A DNA stretch of 64,000 nt from Cyclobacteriaceae bacterium (GTDB lineage Bacteria; Bacteroidota; Bacteroidia; Cytophagales; Cyclobacteriaceae), in NCBI GenBank assembly GCA_026129485.1, contig JAHCHY010000006.1, forward strand, positions 1 through 64,000. The letters are read 5' to 3'. A program made the translations under genes and the position numbers. Of the stretch, positions 9,224-19,169 are shown in pieces. Position 1 is the stretch's first letter. Each line of letters opens with the position of its first letter. The notes beneath the pieces are model-generated. The model did no database searches. It had not been told where the DNA came from and saw nothing but the letters and a program-made list of their open reading frames with translations.

Positions 9224-9811
9224 TTATGATATGAGTTTTGTGCCAGTATAGATTTCTCTAACCGGAATATTAAGTGAAAGCGATGTTATTTTCAATATGG
9301 ATTCCAAATCGGTTTGTTCTTCCAGTTCCCAGTTTCCGGAACTATTGAGCCTGAATGTTTCAATGTTTACCGACTCCGTGTCAATCAAAACATATTCTTT
9401 CAGTGTAGGTATTTGCCTGTATAGTCTGAATTTTCCACCACGATCGTAATCTTTTGTAGAAGGGGACAAAATCTCAATAAGCACGGTTGGCTCTAATGCA
9501 TTATCATCATCCAACCATTTAGAATCACTGCAGTAGATAGAGATATCGGGATAGGTAAACAGGGTGTTTTCAGGGATATGAAGTCGCATATCACTTCCGT
9601 AAGGTTTGCAAGACTTACCCCTAAGCTGCAGGGTTAATTCACCAAACAAATTTGAAAACAGGATATTATGCCTTCGTCCGGCACCTGCCATTGCAAATAC
9701 CTCTCCTTTGTAATATTCGTGTTTCTCCGTTGCCTTCCGTTCATAATCAAGATATTCTTCTACTGTAAGAAGCTTCTTGCCATAAACCGGAATCGGATCC
9801 CGAACAATCAT
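9224..9811 (-). CDS. Uma2 family (DUF820) PD-(D/E)XK-like protein
   Basis: A 195-residue protein of the Uma2 family, predicted PD-(D/E)XK-fold nucleases of unknown role, most abundant in cyanobacteria. The typical N-terminus ([29 protein letters not shown]) is at residues 16-45, and the core is YPDISIYC (about 92-99) followed by [21 protein letters not shown] (about 108-128), which supplies the D...ExK-type residues. It is squeezed between pdhC (4 bp) and hslV (2 bp) and must be co-transcribed with them, although no functional link is obvious. It may be a mobile gene that landed in the operon. Confidence 0.85.
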   Translation of the reverse strand: MIVRDPIPVYGKKLLTVEEYLDYERKATEKHEYYKGEVFAMAGAGRRHNILFSNLFGELTLQLRGKSCKPYGSDMRLHIPENTLFTYPDISIYCSDSKWLDDDNALEPTVLIEILSPSTKDYDRGGKFRLYRQIPTLKEYVLIDTESVNIETFRLNSSGNWELEEQTDLESILKITSLSLNIPVREIYTGTKLIS

Positions 9812-9815
9812 ACTT

Positions 9816-11426
9816 TTAGATTAAAATCCTTACCGGATCTTCCAACAAACCTTTTAACGTTTTCAGGAATGCCGCGCCAGAAGCGCCATCCACCACGCGG
9901 TGATCGCAAGAAAGTGTTACCTTCATAATGTTGCCCACTGCCAACTGGCCATTCTTCACAATAGCTGTTTCCTTAATACCGCCTACGGCAAGAATACACG
10001 CGTCCGGTGTGTTGATGATGGCGGTAAACTCCTCCACGCCAAACATACCAAGGTTGGAAATGGTAAACGTGCTTCCTTCCCAATCGGCAGGCTGCAATTT
10101 TTTATCGTGCGCACGTTGCGCCAGGTCTTTCACTTCAGCCGCAATGTGCGAGAGTGATTTGTTATCGGCAAAACGAACCACCGGTACCAGCAAGCCATCT
10201 TTAACCGCAACCGCTACCCCAATGTGCACGTGGTGGCTCTTCCTGATTTTATCACCCTGCCAGCTTGAATTAATATCCGGGTGCTGTCGCAACGCTGCCG
10301 CAGTCGCCTTCAGCACCATGTCGTTGAACGATATTTTAACCGGGGAAATTTCATTGATGCTCTTGCGTGCTTCTACCGCTTTGTCCATGTTGATTTCCAT
10401 GGTTACATAGAAGTGCGGTGCTGTAAACTTGCTTTCAGAAAGTCTGCGGGCAATGGTTTTGCGCATTTGCGATACGGCCACTTCCTCAAAACTTTCCTGC
10501 CCTACCACCTGCGGTAATACTACCGGAGCGGGGCCTTTAACAGCAGAACCAGCCGCTGGTTTATAGGTTTCCACATCGTGTTTGGTAACCCGACCGCCTT
10601 CACCCGATCCCTGGATCTTGCTGATATCAAAGCCCAAATCTTTAGCCATTTTCTTAGCCAATGGTGATGCTTTTACACGACCGTTTGCAGTTTCGTGCGA
10701 AACCGTAGTTGACGATGATACCGTTTCAGCAGCAGGTTTACTTTCTGCTTGTGCAGCAGCTTTTACCGGGGCAGCGCCTTTAGCCTGGTGCGCTTTTAAT
10801 AAAGTTTGCCAATCCGCATCCTTTTCACCAATAATAGCCAGCACACCGTTAACCGCGACCGCTTCCTTTTCTTTTGCGCCAATGTATAGCAACGTACCGG
10901 TATTGTACGATTCATACTCCATAGTTGCCTTATCGGTTTCTACTTCGGCTAACAGCTCACCGGACTTCACACTATCGCCTACTTTTTTATGCCAGGCCGC
11001 AATCACCCCTTCGTTCATGGTATCGCTCATCTTGGGCATCAGCACTATTTCTGCTTTAATGCCCGATGTATCGATTGCCTCCGCCACCGCGGTTGCTGTT
11101 TCCGTTTTTGCAGTTTCGGCTTTTCCGCCTGCTGCAGCCGTAGTGGTAGCTGCACCTGCAGATGAAAGCAGCGCTGAAAAATCTTCTCCTTTATTACCCA
11201 CAATGGCCAGCACTTCGTTCACTTTAACAGCCTCTCCTTCTTTGGCGCCCAGGTACAAAACAGTGCCGGTGTTGAATGACTCGTAGTCCATCGTTGCTTT
11301 ATCCGTTTCAATTTCAGCCATCAACTCGCCTGATTTTACCGTGTCGCCTACTTGCTTATGCCATTTGGCAATCACCCCTTCCGTCATGGTGTCGCTCATT
11401 TTCGGCATCCGTACTATCTCTGCCAT
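9816..11426 (-). CDS. Pyruvate dehydrogenase E2, dihydrolipoyl acetyltransferase
   Basis: Core of the pyruvate dehydrogenase complex: transfers acetyl from lipoyl to CoA. At 536 residues it holds two lipoyl domains, with lipoylated Lys at about 43 and 166 in [22 protein letters not shown], separated by Ala/Thr-rich linkers. A peripheral subunit-binding domain follows (about 252-288, [13 protein letters not shown]). The catalytic domain runs from about 310 and contains [11 protein letters not shown] with the active His near 508. E1 and E3 are not next to it. The ATG at 11426 is the natural start. Confidence 0.94.
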   Translation of the reverse strand: MAEIVRMPKMSDTMTEGVIAKWHKQVGDTVKSGELMAEIETDKATMDYESFNTGTVLYLGAKEGEAVKVNEVLAIVGNKGEDFSALLSSAGAATTTAAAGGKAETAKTETATAVAEAIDTSGIKAEIVLMPKMSDTMNEGVIAAWHKKVGDSVKSGELLAEVETDKATMEYESYNTGTLLYIGAKEKEAVAVNGVLAIIGEKDADWQTLLKAHQAKGAAPVKAAAQAESKPAAETVSSSTTVSHETANGRVKASPLAKKMAKDLGFDISKIQGSGEGGRVTKHDVETYKPAAGSAVKGPAPVVLPQVVGQESFEEVAVSQMRKTIARRLSESKFTAPHFYVTMEINMDKAVEARKSINEISPVKISFNDMVLKATAAALRQHPDINSSWQGDKIRKSHHVHIGVAVAVKDGLLVPVVRFADNKSLSHIAAEVKDLAQRAHDKKLQPADWEGSTFTISNLGMFGVEEFTAIINTPDACILAVGGIKETAIVKNGQLAVGNIMKVTLSCDHRVVDGASGAAFLKTLKGLLEDPVRILI

Positions 11427-11521
11427 GTGTATCTTCTTTAAGTCGGTTTAATTCAAAAGTTGAGGGTCAAAAATAGGCTTATTTGCCCGATTTTCAAGCA
11501 AAAGAAAAGGCTGGTTTTCTT

Positions 11522-14515
11522 CTAAAAATTAAGCGTGCCAATGAGCAGTTCAAAGCGGGTTACGGCCGGCTTCAGGCCATAGGAATACCGGAACCCCACA
11601 TCCACCTGCGGTAGCATTCGCAGAATATTAATATCGAATTTTACTTCTGCACCGGTGCTCAGGTAGGTGCCGGTGTCGGGGGTTGAGCTGGCAATGGTTG
11701 TGCTTCCAAATCCGTAATCCAGAAAGGCATTTACTCTAACGCGCTGCACATTAAGCAATGGCCCGATATTCACGTCCGGATACCAGACCGGAAATGTATA
11801 ATTAGCTGACATGGTATAGAAATCTTCAAACCGCCTGATTCCCAAGCCGCGTGGCAGCGGCACCCTGTTCCGGAATTGATAGTTATCAAATCCCTGCTCG
11901 CCCGGGCCAAGCGCTACGGTCTTTCTTTTCTGATAACCCCAATAACCCCACAAAGAATGATGTTTGAACAGCCCCGGAAAATACAGTTGCGTATAAAACG
12001 AAAACTGGCTTCCTGAGTAATCACCCCCGTAAGGTGTTCCGTACAAGTTCAGAAACACAGCTTGCCCCCACTTGCTGTTTATATCTCGCCTGCTTTGTTT
12101 CTGTAAACGATAGGCTGTGATATTGAAATGGTTATAGATCAGGCTGCCATTGCCTGCATAGTTGGAAAAATTGTAGTAGCCCACTCTTCTCCTGGCCACG
12201 TCCGTTCCGCCCTGGTTAATCGTATCGTACACGATAAGTCCCGGAATATGACGGCTGCTGGTTTCGCCATTATAAAAATCTGAAACTTGTGTGTACCCCA
12301 CATAATTGCCAAGGCTTACTAAGCTCAGAAATCTGCCATTTGTCGCGAGCAAAGGCAGGCGCAATCCTGCCTCTATGCTTTTTTCTTCCCATGTAAACGT
12401 AACGTTTCGGGTACTTCTCACTTTAGTAGTGTCGTTCTGCTTGCTTATAAACCATTCTTCCACCGTAACATTGCCTTCATCTGCTGTTCTGCTGGCCCGC
12501 AAAAAATTTACATCCAGTATCGGGTACGCTCCCTGGTAGCTTATACCTGCCTTCCAGCTTCCGGTACGCTCGTTAATATCGTACAGGTAACCCGCATTAA
12601 GCGACAGGTTACTCAATACATCGCGTGAAGAAATGCCTATATCTACCTGCGTAAGACTGTTATCCACATAGGCACCCCAGCTATAAGGATTAAATAAATG
12701 CGCAGCCCGGGAATACTTCTTTACCTCGTACTTTTCCTGTGGCACGTCAGCCAGCAGGTTGCTTTTCTCCTCTTCATAGAGAACTGCGCCATCTTGCCAG
12801 ACGCCTGTTTCCTTCCACCCCGATTTAGTAAGGTCAGCGCGTACCACATCAAGGCCATCCCTGCCCTGCTCATTGTAATACAGGTATTTTCCATCGGCAC
12901 TGATTCCGGGATTATAAGCTCCGTACTGGCTTCGGGTTACCCGGTAATGCTTGCGGGTTGTTCCCTCCCAGGCAAAAATATTATCCACTCCACCCACAGG
13001 GGCGTTATAAAAAATATAATCGCCATGCGGAACAGGGTGCCCTATGTTTTCATCTGCCGGGGCAGTCAGGCTTGACCGGATTCCGGTTTCAACCGAGTAT
13101 TGAATGAGTAACTTGCCCGCTTTGCCGGTGGCCAGCGTAACGATTTCTTTTCCATTTTCGCTCCAGCGCGGCATGGAAATAAAATCGTTGTCAGCATTTT
13201 CAAATCTTTTAATTACCGAACCGGTTTCATAATCCACTATAACCAACGTGGTTGTATAGTCGGTGGCTGTTTCCACAGTAGCCACCTGCGTGCCATCAGG
13301 AGAAAGCGCGGCTGAAGCATACCGGCTTTTAAATGTCAGCTGCTTGCGTTGCTTTGTTTTCAGATCGTAAGCTACAATAACGGAATATGATTTTACCCGC
13401 CAGCGCGGATCGTACCGATACTCATTCCATACAATACGCTTGTTGGCAGCCGAAAGCATTCCGGTTTGATTGTACGGGCCGAGCGTCAGCAATTTCTTTT
13501 CTCCGGAAGGAGTTAGCAAGGTCAGCTCCTCCACATCACCAATACCGGATTTAATAACCACAACTGAATCAACACCTACAAGTTGCGGGAACCGGTAATC
13601 CGTGTACGCTTTCGATTTTCTTACTAAAAGATAATCAAATGGTGTAAGCTCCTGTTGTTTTGATTTCCATTCCTGCTGAAGGTCGCGGGCCATTTCGGCA
13701 TACAAATCTTTTACATACAAGCCCGACTCTTTTTTAATAGCACGCGAAAAAGTGAATGGCATAAACGGCACGCTCCATGCCCGTTCGGTTATGTTACCCC
13801 ATACATGATCATTGCGGGTTCGCTTTCGCAGGTAGTTAACCATGTGATAGCCCAGCACATAATGATCGGGTATATTATGCTTGTAAGACCGCAGGTATTG
13901 CTTATTGTAATTGAATATGCGGTCTTCCTGTAAATTGGTTCTGAATACGAGGTCGAAGTGCGGGATGCGTCCACGGCCCGAGCTTGTAAATTCTGTTTCG
14001 GTAGCTACGGCATCGCCTTCCCAAAACCATTGCGGCACGGCTATAAAACTCATGGCTGCCAACGTATTGGAGCCAAACAAATAATATAAAGCCCGGTTAA
14101 AACCCCGGTTAGCATGGCTGAATTGTACCATGTGGCGATATTCATGCGTGGCCAGCAGGTCAAGCCAGTCCAGGTTTCCCTGGAAATTATAATTCTGCGA
14201 AGGCATAGCATAAAACTCTGACCTGCGGGGAGTAATGGAAACAAATCCGTTGCTGATGGAAGACTGGTTCTGTAAGACCACCGAAATCGATCGTGGCGGT
14301 TTACCCAACGATGCAGATTCCGGCTCGCGAATGTGCTCTAACGTATTGGCTACACGCATAGCCTGTGCTTCAAACCCGGCAGGAAACACCACTTTGAAAT
14401 TGGGAGTCCTGACCTGCTTCCACTTCAGGTTGGGATTGTTTTCCAGCACGGTAGAAGGTTGCGCGAAGGACGTGAAAGTAAAAAACAATAAACCAGCTAA
14501 AAGACGTGCTTGCAT
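11522..14515 (-). CDS. Secreted gluzincin metalloprotease fused to beta-propeller and outer-membrane barrel
   Basis: A 997-residue protein with a signal peptide (MQARLLAGLLFFTFTSFAQP). Residues 35-300 form a peptidase-MA-like domain: HEYRH at 124-128 is an HExxH zinc motif and WFWEGDA at 163-169 gives the third ligand Glu166. Residues about 330-600 carry repeats of the TolB/PD40 propeller type (ALSPDGTQVATVE, MPRWSENGKEIVTL, GISADGKYLYYNEQG). From about 630 to the end there are alternating aromatic beta strands ending in LIGTLNF, typical of a bacterial surface antigen-type barrel. It probably sits in the outer membrane with the protease on one face. It lies 60 bp downstream of the DUF4249 gene and may be the third gene of that operon. 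Substrate unknown. Confidence 0.7.
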   Translation of the reverse strand: MQARLLAGLLFFTFTSFAQPSTVLENNPNLKWKQVRTPNFKVVFPAGFEAQAMRVANTLEHIREPESASLGKPPRSISVVLQNQSSISNGFVSITPRRSEFYAMPSQNYNFQGNLDWLDLLATHEYRHMVQFSHANRGFNRALYYLFGSNTLAAMSFIAVPQWFWEGDAVATETEFTSSGRGRIPHFDLVFRTNLQEDRIFNYNKQYLRSYKHNIPDHYVLGYHMVNYLRKRTRNDHVWGNITERAWSVPFMPFTFSRAIKKESGLYVKDLYAEMARDLQQEWKSKQQELTPFDYLLVRKSKAYTDYRFPQLVGVDSVVVIKSGIGDVEELTLLTPSGEKKLLTLGPYNQTGMLSAANKRIVWNEYRYDPRWRVKSYSVIVAYDLKTKQRKQLTFKSRYASAALSPDGTQVATVETATDYTTTLVIVDYETGSVIKRFENADNDFISMPRWSENGKEIVTLATGKAGKLLIQYSVETGIRSSLTAPADENIGHPVPHGDYIFYNAPVGGVDNIFAWEGTTRKHYRVTRSQYGAYNPGISADGKYLYYNEQGRDGLDVVRADLTKSGWKETGVWQDGAVLYEEEKSNLLADVPQEKYEVKKYSRAAHLFNPYSWGAYVDNSLTQVDIGISSRDVLSNLSLNAGYLYDINERTGSWKAGISYQGAYPILDVNFLRASRTADEGNVTVEEWFISKQNDTTKVRSTRNVTFTWEEKSIEAGLRLPLLATNGRFLSLVSLGNYVGYTQVSDFYNGETSSRHIPGLIVYDTINQGGTDVARRRVGYYNFSNYAGNGSLIYNHFNITAYRLQKQSRRDINSKWGQAVFLNLYGTPYGGDYSGSQFSFYTQLYFPGLFKHHSLWGYWGYQKRKTVALGPGEQGFDNYQFRNRVPLPRGLGIRRFEDFYTMSANYTFPVWYPDVNIGPLLNVQRVRVNAFLDYGFGSTTIASSTPDTGTYLSTGAEVKFDINILRMLPQVDVGFRYSYGLKPAVTRFELLIGTLNF

Positions 14516-14518
14516 ATA

Positions 14519-14536
14519 CTTTCCGAAAACGGAAAG
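14519..14536 (-). promoter_or_regulatory. Small hairpin just upstream of the metalloprotease start codon
   Basis: Perfect 7-bp inverted repeat CTTTCCG-AAAA-CGGAAAG, ending 3 bp before the ATG at 14515 (minus strand). It lies in the 60-bp gap between the DUF4249 stop and this gene. It could fold in mRNA and limit translation, or be an RNA-processing signal; neither is shown. Confidence 0.3.
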
Positions 14537-14574
14537 CTACATCACACAGCCCAATTTTACTAAACCAGCTTACC

Positions 14575-15519
14575 TCAATTCTCGGCCAGGTCGTCTAAGC
14601 TATTGAACTTTCGCCCCAGCCCGGAAACAGCGCCTACATTAAAGAAGCCCACCACCTTGCTTCCACCGGCAGCTGTATTGCGAATATTGGTTGACACATT
14701 TGCCAACGGTGTAGAAAACAGCTCGCCAAAGCCACCGGGCCTGTTGGTTTGTATGGCTACTTCGTTGAGAAAATTAAACGAAGCTTCGCTTATCGCATGA
14801 ATCTGAACATAAACCGAATCTCCTACCTGGTAAGGCGACAGAAGCCTGTCATTTTCATCTGTATCGAATGGGTTTATGCCTCTGCGGATAGGCGCGATAA
14901 ACTGCACACCGCCAAAGCTGCTGCCTTTGCTGAAGCCTGCATCATAGGCAGTTAAAATTTCACTTGGCTTGTTCAGCCATAAACCATTCTTAAACGTTTT
15001 GATCCAGTAGCTATCGCCCGGCTCTTCCGGGTCGGTTGACCAGAATTCCGCCAAGTACAAATCATCTATAAACTGGTTTCCCTTTTCCATATAAAAGGTA
15101 ATGCTATCCACAGGCGGCACGCGCCCCATTTTTGATTCGGCTGCAAATGTTTCGCCAGCGACCTGGATGGTAAGGCTGTACTTCAACCCTACTTCGCCAA
15201 ATACCGTGTTACCGGCAGGCGCCCAGAAATACTCGCCCGGGTTTTTCTCCGTAAAATTATAGACCGTTCCATGCTCATCGGTAATGGTAACCGTAGCTCC
15301 TGAAACTCCGGGCGGAAGCACATGCTCAAAATAAGGTTGCGTGCGTGTTAAATAAATCTTTTGTGAGTCCGGCAGGTTGTTAATCCAGGCATCCACCACC
15401 AGGATCGGCTCTGCATTTTCCAGCTTGGGATTGATCACATCTTCACAGGAATAAAAAACTGCCGGTATCAAAAACACAGCAAGGCATTTCATCCAAAACC
15501 TGTTAGCAGCTTTCATATA
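14575..15519 (-). CDS. DUF4249 lipoprotein, partner of the TonB receptor
   Basis: A DUF4249 protein of about 314 residues from the second Met (MKAANRFWMK); an ATG five codons earlier at 15534 is also possible and lies 3 bp from the receptor stop. The signal peptide ends in a lipobox (PAVFYSC), so it is an outer-membrane-anchored lipoprotein. The conserved N-terminal IxPKLENAEPILVVDAWI segment and YLTRTQPYF fit the family. DUF4249 genes almost always follow a TonB-dependent receptor, as here. Such pairs resemble SusD/SusC in logic, but their ligands are unknown. Confidence 0.85.
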   Translation of the reverse strand, partial: YMKAANRFWMKCLAVFLIPAVFYSCEDVINPKLENAEPILVVDAWINNLPDSQKIYLTRTQPYFEHVLPPGVSGATVTITDEHGTVYNFTEKNPGEYFWAPAGNTVFGEVGLKYSLTIQVAGETFAAESKMGRVPPVDSITFYMEKGNQFIDDLYLAEFWSTDPEEPGDSYWIKTFKNGLWLNKPSEILTAYDAGFSKGSSFGGVQFIAPIRRGINPFDTDENDRLLSPYQVGDSVYVQIHAISEASFNFLNEVAIQTNRPGGFGELFSTPLANVSTNIRNTAAGGSKVVGFFNVGAVSGLGRKFNSLDDLAEN

Positions 15520-15537
15520 TTCATTACCATTCATTGC

Positions 15538-17913
15538 TTAAAATTTAAAGTTGTAAGAAACAGACGGAACAATTGTTCCGATAATAGATAGCTGCCGCGC
15601 TTCACTGTTAATCGGGCTACCCTGTGCTACACGATCACTGCCTTGCGTAAAATAAATGGAGAATGGATTCCTTCTTCCATACAAATTATAAACACCAAAT
15701 ACCCAGTAATCCGTATTCCTGCGCGGCTTACCATTGGCCTTAACGGTTTTGCCTTCCAGGCGGAATGAAACATCCAACCGGTGGTAGGCCGGCAACCGCA
15801 CGTTATTCCGGCTGTCCTGTGCGTTGTAGGGAATTAAAATACCCTGTACCACATAGCGGGAAGTGGGGAATGTGGCGGGCGTTCCGCTTACAAACGTAAA
15901 GTTTGCCGAAGCTGACCATCTTTTACTGATGTCGTAAAATCCGCTCAGCTTGAGATTATGTGCCTGATCGTACCGGGCGGCATACCATTCGTTATTATTG
16001 ATCCCGTTTACCTTTAGCTCGGTGCGCGCCAGTGTATAGGCAATCCAACCCGTAAGCTTGCCAACCTTCTTCTGCAAGTAAAGCTCCATTCCATAGGCAC
16101 GGCCAATCCCGGACAACAGGTCGCCTTCCAGGTACTGGTTAATTAGCAGGTCAGCGCCATCAATATAGTCGATCTGGTTTTCGGTGCTGCGGTAGTAGGC
16201 TTCAACCGAAAATTCGTATGCGCGGTCTTCCCCCAAATCGCGAAAGTAACCTACGGCATATTGATTACCGGTTTCAGGCTTAATGTTGTTGGTGCTGGGC
16301 GTCCATACATCCAGCGGGTTGGAAGCCGTGGTATTGGATATAAGGTGCACATACTGCGACATGCGCGTGTAGCTGGCTTTAACGGAGCTTACATCATTCA
16401 GCTCAGCTTTAATTGAAAACCTGGGCTCGAAATTATGATAGGTAATCATACGCTCGCCACGGGCAAAAGTTTTCTCGGCAACGGGTGTTCTTCTTGTCCC
16501 GGGTATCGTGTCGTTATACGCATATTGCGAGCCGGAGCCAAAAGCCATAAAGTTCGAATACCGTATGCCATACTCAACCGCTACTGTGGATGACAGCTTT
16601 TGATTATTTCCCAGGTACAATGCTGTTTCGAGGTTATACTTTTCCGGTAAACCGATATCAATGCGCGTTCCGTTAGAAGTACCATAGGCATTGGCCGGCT
16701 CGAATGAATAGTAGTTGGCTTCTGCACCAAACGATAACTCATTCGAAGTATTGATAAAGTAGCTAAAAGCCGGCTTGAATGTTATGTTCTGCACCGATGA
16801 TTTCCACCTGAAATTATCGCGTTCGGTGTTGCCAAACTGCAAGGCATAATCGTACTTGCTGAATATGGTGGAGAAGTTGGTGAACAGCCGGTCGTTAAAA
16901 ATTTTATTCCAGCGAATGGTGCCCGTGTTGTTTCCCCATGAGAAACCCTGCTGCTTATCAAAGAAAAACTTATCGCGGCCCGTATAGCCGGAAACAAAAA
17001 TGCGGTTGCGTGCATTGATATTATAGTTGGCTTTGCCGGTGAGGTCGTAAAAGTTTAAAGCAGCGCCTTCATTTAGGATATCCACAAATGGCCGCGCAAG
17101 AATATCGGCATACGATCTTCGCCCCGCCACAATAAACGATCCGCCACCATCAAACAAAGGGCCTTCAACCGATGCCCGGCTGAATATGGATCCGATTCCA
17201 CCGTTTACCTCGTGCCGTTTGTTATTGCCTTCTTTCATGCGTACATCCAGCAACGATGCCAGGCGGCCGCCAAACTGGGCGGGAATGGCGCCCTTATAAA
17301 GCTTGGTGTCTTTTACCGCATCGGGGTTAAATACCGAAAAGAAACCCAGCAGGTGCGATGAGTTATATACGGTAGCTTCATCCAGCAAAATAAGGTTCTG
17401 CCCTACACTACCCCCGCGCACGTTAAAGCCGGAAGCGCCTTCGCCCACCGTAGTAACGCCCGGAAGCTGCTGCAGGCTCTTGATAACATCTGCCTCGCCC
17501 ATAAAAGCCGGAATGCGCGTTATCGTTTTGATGTCCAGCCGGTTCACACTCATGGCCAGCGACTTGGTGCCTTGCTCTTCCTTTTCGGAGCTCACCACCA
17601 CTTCTTCCAGTTGCCGGCCTTCAACTTCCAGCTCCAGGTCGAGCCGCGTGTTTTCTTTTAATGAAATGGTTTTTACCCGGGTTGTATAACCCACATAGCT
17701 GAATGACACTTCATACTCGCCCGGATCAAGCGTAAGGGAATAAAAACCATACACATTGGTAGTTGCACCGGTGGCCAATGACCGGATGTAAACGGTTGCG
17801 CCAATCAATGCCTCGCCATTGGCTGAGTCTTTTATGTAGCCGCTCAATGTGGCCCGGTTCTGAGCCATCAATCCGAATGGTAAAAGCAGAATGAATAGTA
17901 GAAATGATCGCAT
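15538..17913 (-). CDS. TonB-dependent receptor with carboxypeptidase-like N-terminal domain
   Basis: A 791-residue outer-membrane transporter. Signal peptide at residues 1-17, a CarboxypepD_reg-like domain (about 20-105, ATLSGYIKDSANGEALIGATV), then the plug with ADVIKSLQQLPGVTTVGEGASGFNVRGG (about 140-170) and a barrel ending in a terminal aromatic strand (VPSVSYNFKF). Energised by TonB-ExbBD across the periplasm. Paired with the DUF4249 lipoprotein directly downstream. The ligand cannot be inferred. A perfect 14-bp palindrome lies 22 bp upstream of its start. Confidence 0.9.
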   Translation of the reverse strand: MRSFLLFILLLPFGLMAQNRATLSGYIKDSANGEALIGATVYIRSLATGATTNVYGFYSLTLDPGEYEVSFSYVGYTTRVKTISLKENTRLDLELEVEGRQLEEVVVSSEKEEQGTKSLAMSVNRLDIKTITRIPAFMGEADVIKSLQQLPGVTTVGEGASGFNVRGGSVGQNLILLDEATVYNSSHLLGFFSVFNPDAVKDTKLYKGAIPAQFGGRLASLLDVRMKEGNNKRHEVNGGIGSIFSRASVEGPLFDGGGSFIVAGRRSYADILARPFVDILNEGAALNFYDLTGKANYNINARNRIFVSGYTGRDKFFFDKQQGFSWGNNTGTIRWNKIFNDRLFTNFSTIFSKYDYALQFGNTERDNFRWKSSVQNITFKPAFSYFINTSNELSFGAEANYYSFEPANAYGTSNGTRIDIGLPEKYNLETALYLGNNQKLSSTVAVEYGIRYSNFMAFGSGSQYAYNDTIPGTRRTPVAEKTFARGERMITYHNFEPRFSIKAELNDVSSVKASYTRMSQYVHLISNTTASNPLDVWTPSTNNIKPETGNQYAVGYFRDLGEDRAYEFSVEAYYRSTENQIDYIDGADLLINQYLEGDLLSGIGRAYGMELYLQKKVGKLTGWIAYTLARTELKVNGINNNEWYAARYDQAHNLKLSGFYDISKRWSASANFTFVSGTPATFPTSRYVVQGILIPYNAQDSRNNVRLPAYHRLDVSFRLEGKTVKANGKPRRNTDYWVFGVYNLYGRRNPFSIYFTQGSDRVAQGSPINSEARQLSIIGTIVPSVSYNFKF

Positions 17914-17934
17914 AGTATTAATCGTACTGGTTAA

Positions 17935-17948
17935 ACAGGTTAACCTGT
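17935..17948. promoter_or_regulatory. 14-bp perfect palindrome, candidate operator
   Basis: ACAGGTTAACCTGT is a perfect 14-bp palindrome between the divergent TonB receptor (start 17913) and the small 18044 ORF. It lies 8 bp upstream of the -7 box TACGTTTG (17957-17964), so it would cover the -33 region of that promoter. A dimeric repressor or activator site is plausible. Confidence 0.4.
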
Positions 17949-17956
17949 GGAAGTGT

Positions 17957-17964
17957 TACGTTTG
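17957..17964 (+). promoter_or_regulatory. -7 promoter box for the 40-aa membrane peptide
   Basis: TACGTTTG matches TAnnTTTG exactly. It precedes the 18044 start by 79 bp. No TTG is seen at the expected -33 distance; the 17935-17948 palindrome occupies that place. Confidence 0.4.
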
Positions 17965-18043
17965 GTGCGTAAAAAAATTGTTGTTCTTAAGCATTAACCA
18001 GATCACTTAACCGGTATTAATTTTTAGGTACCTTGCGCAAGTC

Positions 18044-18166
18044 ATGAAAAAACTGATAGAGCTATACCAGCGCTATAAAGCCTATATACGGGTGGACCTG
18101 GTCATGTACGGGGTGATGATCTTACTGATTATCCTGTATTTTATCTATACCGTCTTAACAGGCTAA
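18044..18166 (+). CDS. 40-aa single-pass membrane peptide
   Basis: An ATG-initiated ORF of 40 residues: a polar, basic N-terminus (MKKLIELYQRYKAYIRVDL) and one strongly hydrophobic segment at about residues 20-38 (LVMYGVMILLIILYFIYTVL), ending TG. It is too short for usual gene callers. It has an upstream promoter box and its stop overlaps the convergent bestrophin stop by 4 bp, with no other coding use of this strand. It looks like a positive-inside membrane peptide with a short amphipathic helix. No family recognised. Confidence 0.5.
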   Translation: MKKLIELYQRYKAYIRVDLVMYGVMILLIILYFIYTVLTG

Positions 18167-19047
18167 CCCGGCAGCAGGATCTCGTGCACGTTATTTTTTA
18201 TTTTCTCCGCCAGGTCATCGGTAGGAAGATCGTTCATATCCAGTCCGAACGGATCTTCAATGTCTTCCGCGATCAATTCCACACTTAATAAAATGAATGC
18301 GATGATCAGTACGGCAGGGATAGTCATGTATTTGAGCTCCGTTACAAATCCCAACGGAAGCGTAATGATGTACGTGAAAATAAATTTCTTGATGTACATC
18401 GCATACGAATAAGGAATAGGCGTGGTCTTGATCCGTTCGCATGCGCCAATAATATCTATGAACTCCTTCATCTCCTTATCCAGCACAAAAAAATGATCAC
18501 TCGTCAGCTTTTTTTCGATATACAACTGGTTAACCCGCGCATACATCATACCGGCAATGGCATTCGGTTTATGGATAGCTTTACCCACCACCTCCAGAAA
18601 CTGCTCATCTACGGGCTCAAGCGTATCCATGTGTACGCCCGAGCGCAAGTGTTCTTTACAGGAAAAGACAAAGTTATTGATGGCCTTCAAAAACCATATC
18701 CGGTTTTGTGTATCGTCCTGCGGCAAATAGGCATTTAGCTTAAGGGCAAAGTTACGGGTGCTGTTCACCAGTGCGCCCCACAGCTTTCTTCCTTCCCACC
18801 AGCGGTCATACGCAGAGTTTATCCTGAACACCAGGAACAAGCCCAGCACAATACCCAGCAGCGAGTGCAACGCGGTGGTGCTTTGGAACTCCTCACGCTC
18901 AGGGTGAATGACCTCCAGCACCAGGTAACAAATAGCAAATGACAGCACCCCCATAAAAAAGAGGGCAGGCATAAGCGTGCGCATCACAAACCGGCTATAG
19001 GAATGAAAGATCAGGGAAAGCCACGTTTTAGGATTGTAATGGACCAT
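18163..19047 (-). CDS. Bestrophin family channel (UPF0187)
   Basis: A 294-residue member of the bacterial bestrophin/RFP-TM family, pentameric inner-membrane anion or cation channels. The N-terminal YNPKTWLSLIFHSYSRFV is typical; hydrophobic segments lie at about 24-45, 65-80, and 220-260. The conserved NSAYDRWWEGRKLWGALVN block is at about 77-95 and EDPFGLDMNDLPTDDLA near 270-286. Length fits prokaryotic homologues. It is a lone gene; ion selectivity cannot be read from the sequence. Confidence 0.88.
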   Translation of the reverse strand: MVHYNPKTWLSLIFHSYSRFVMRTLMPALFFMGVLSFAICYLVLEVIHPEREEFQSTTALHSLLGIVLGLFLVFRINSAYDRWWEGRKLWGALVNSTRNFALKLNAYLPQDDTQNRIWFLKAINNFVFSCKEHLRSGVHMDTLEPVDEQFLEVVGKAIHKPNAIAGMMYARVNQLYIEKKLTSDHFFVLDKEMKEFIDIIGACERIKTTPIPYSYAMYIKKFIFTYIITLPLGFVTELKYMTIPAVLIIAFILLSVELIAEDIEDPFGLDMNDLPTDDLAEKIKNNVHEILLPG

Positions 19048-19169
19048 AAGCCAAAATTTCGGCTAATAAAATCTATCAGAAACGTATTTGCAACTGAAAC
19101 CCTTGCAGCCAGATTTGCGTATATGATTTTAAAGTAATATATTTATAATATCATTTTAATATCAATTCT

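Noticed and set aside
10582-11286. Long plus-strand open frame opposite the pyruvate dehydrogenase E2 gene.
   Set aside because: It lies antisense to the well-supported lipoyl domains and its composition mirrors Ala/Thr-rich linker codons; no family features.
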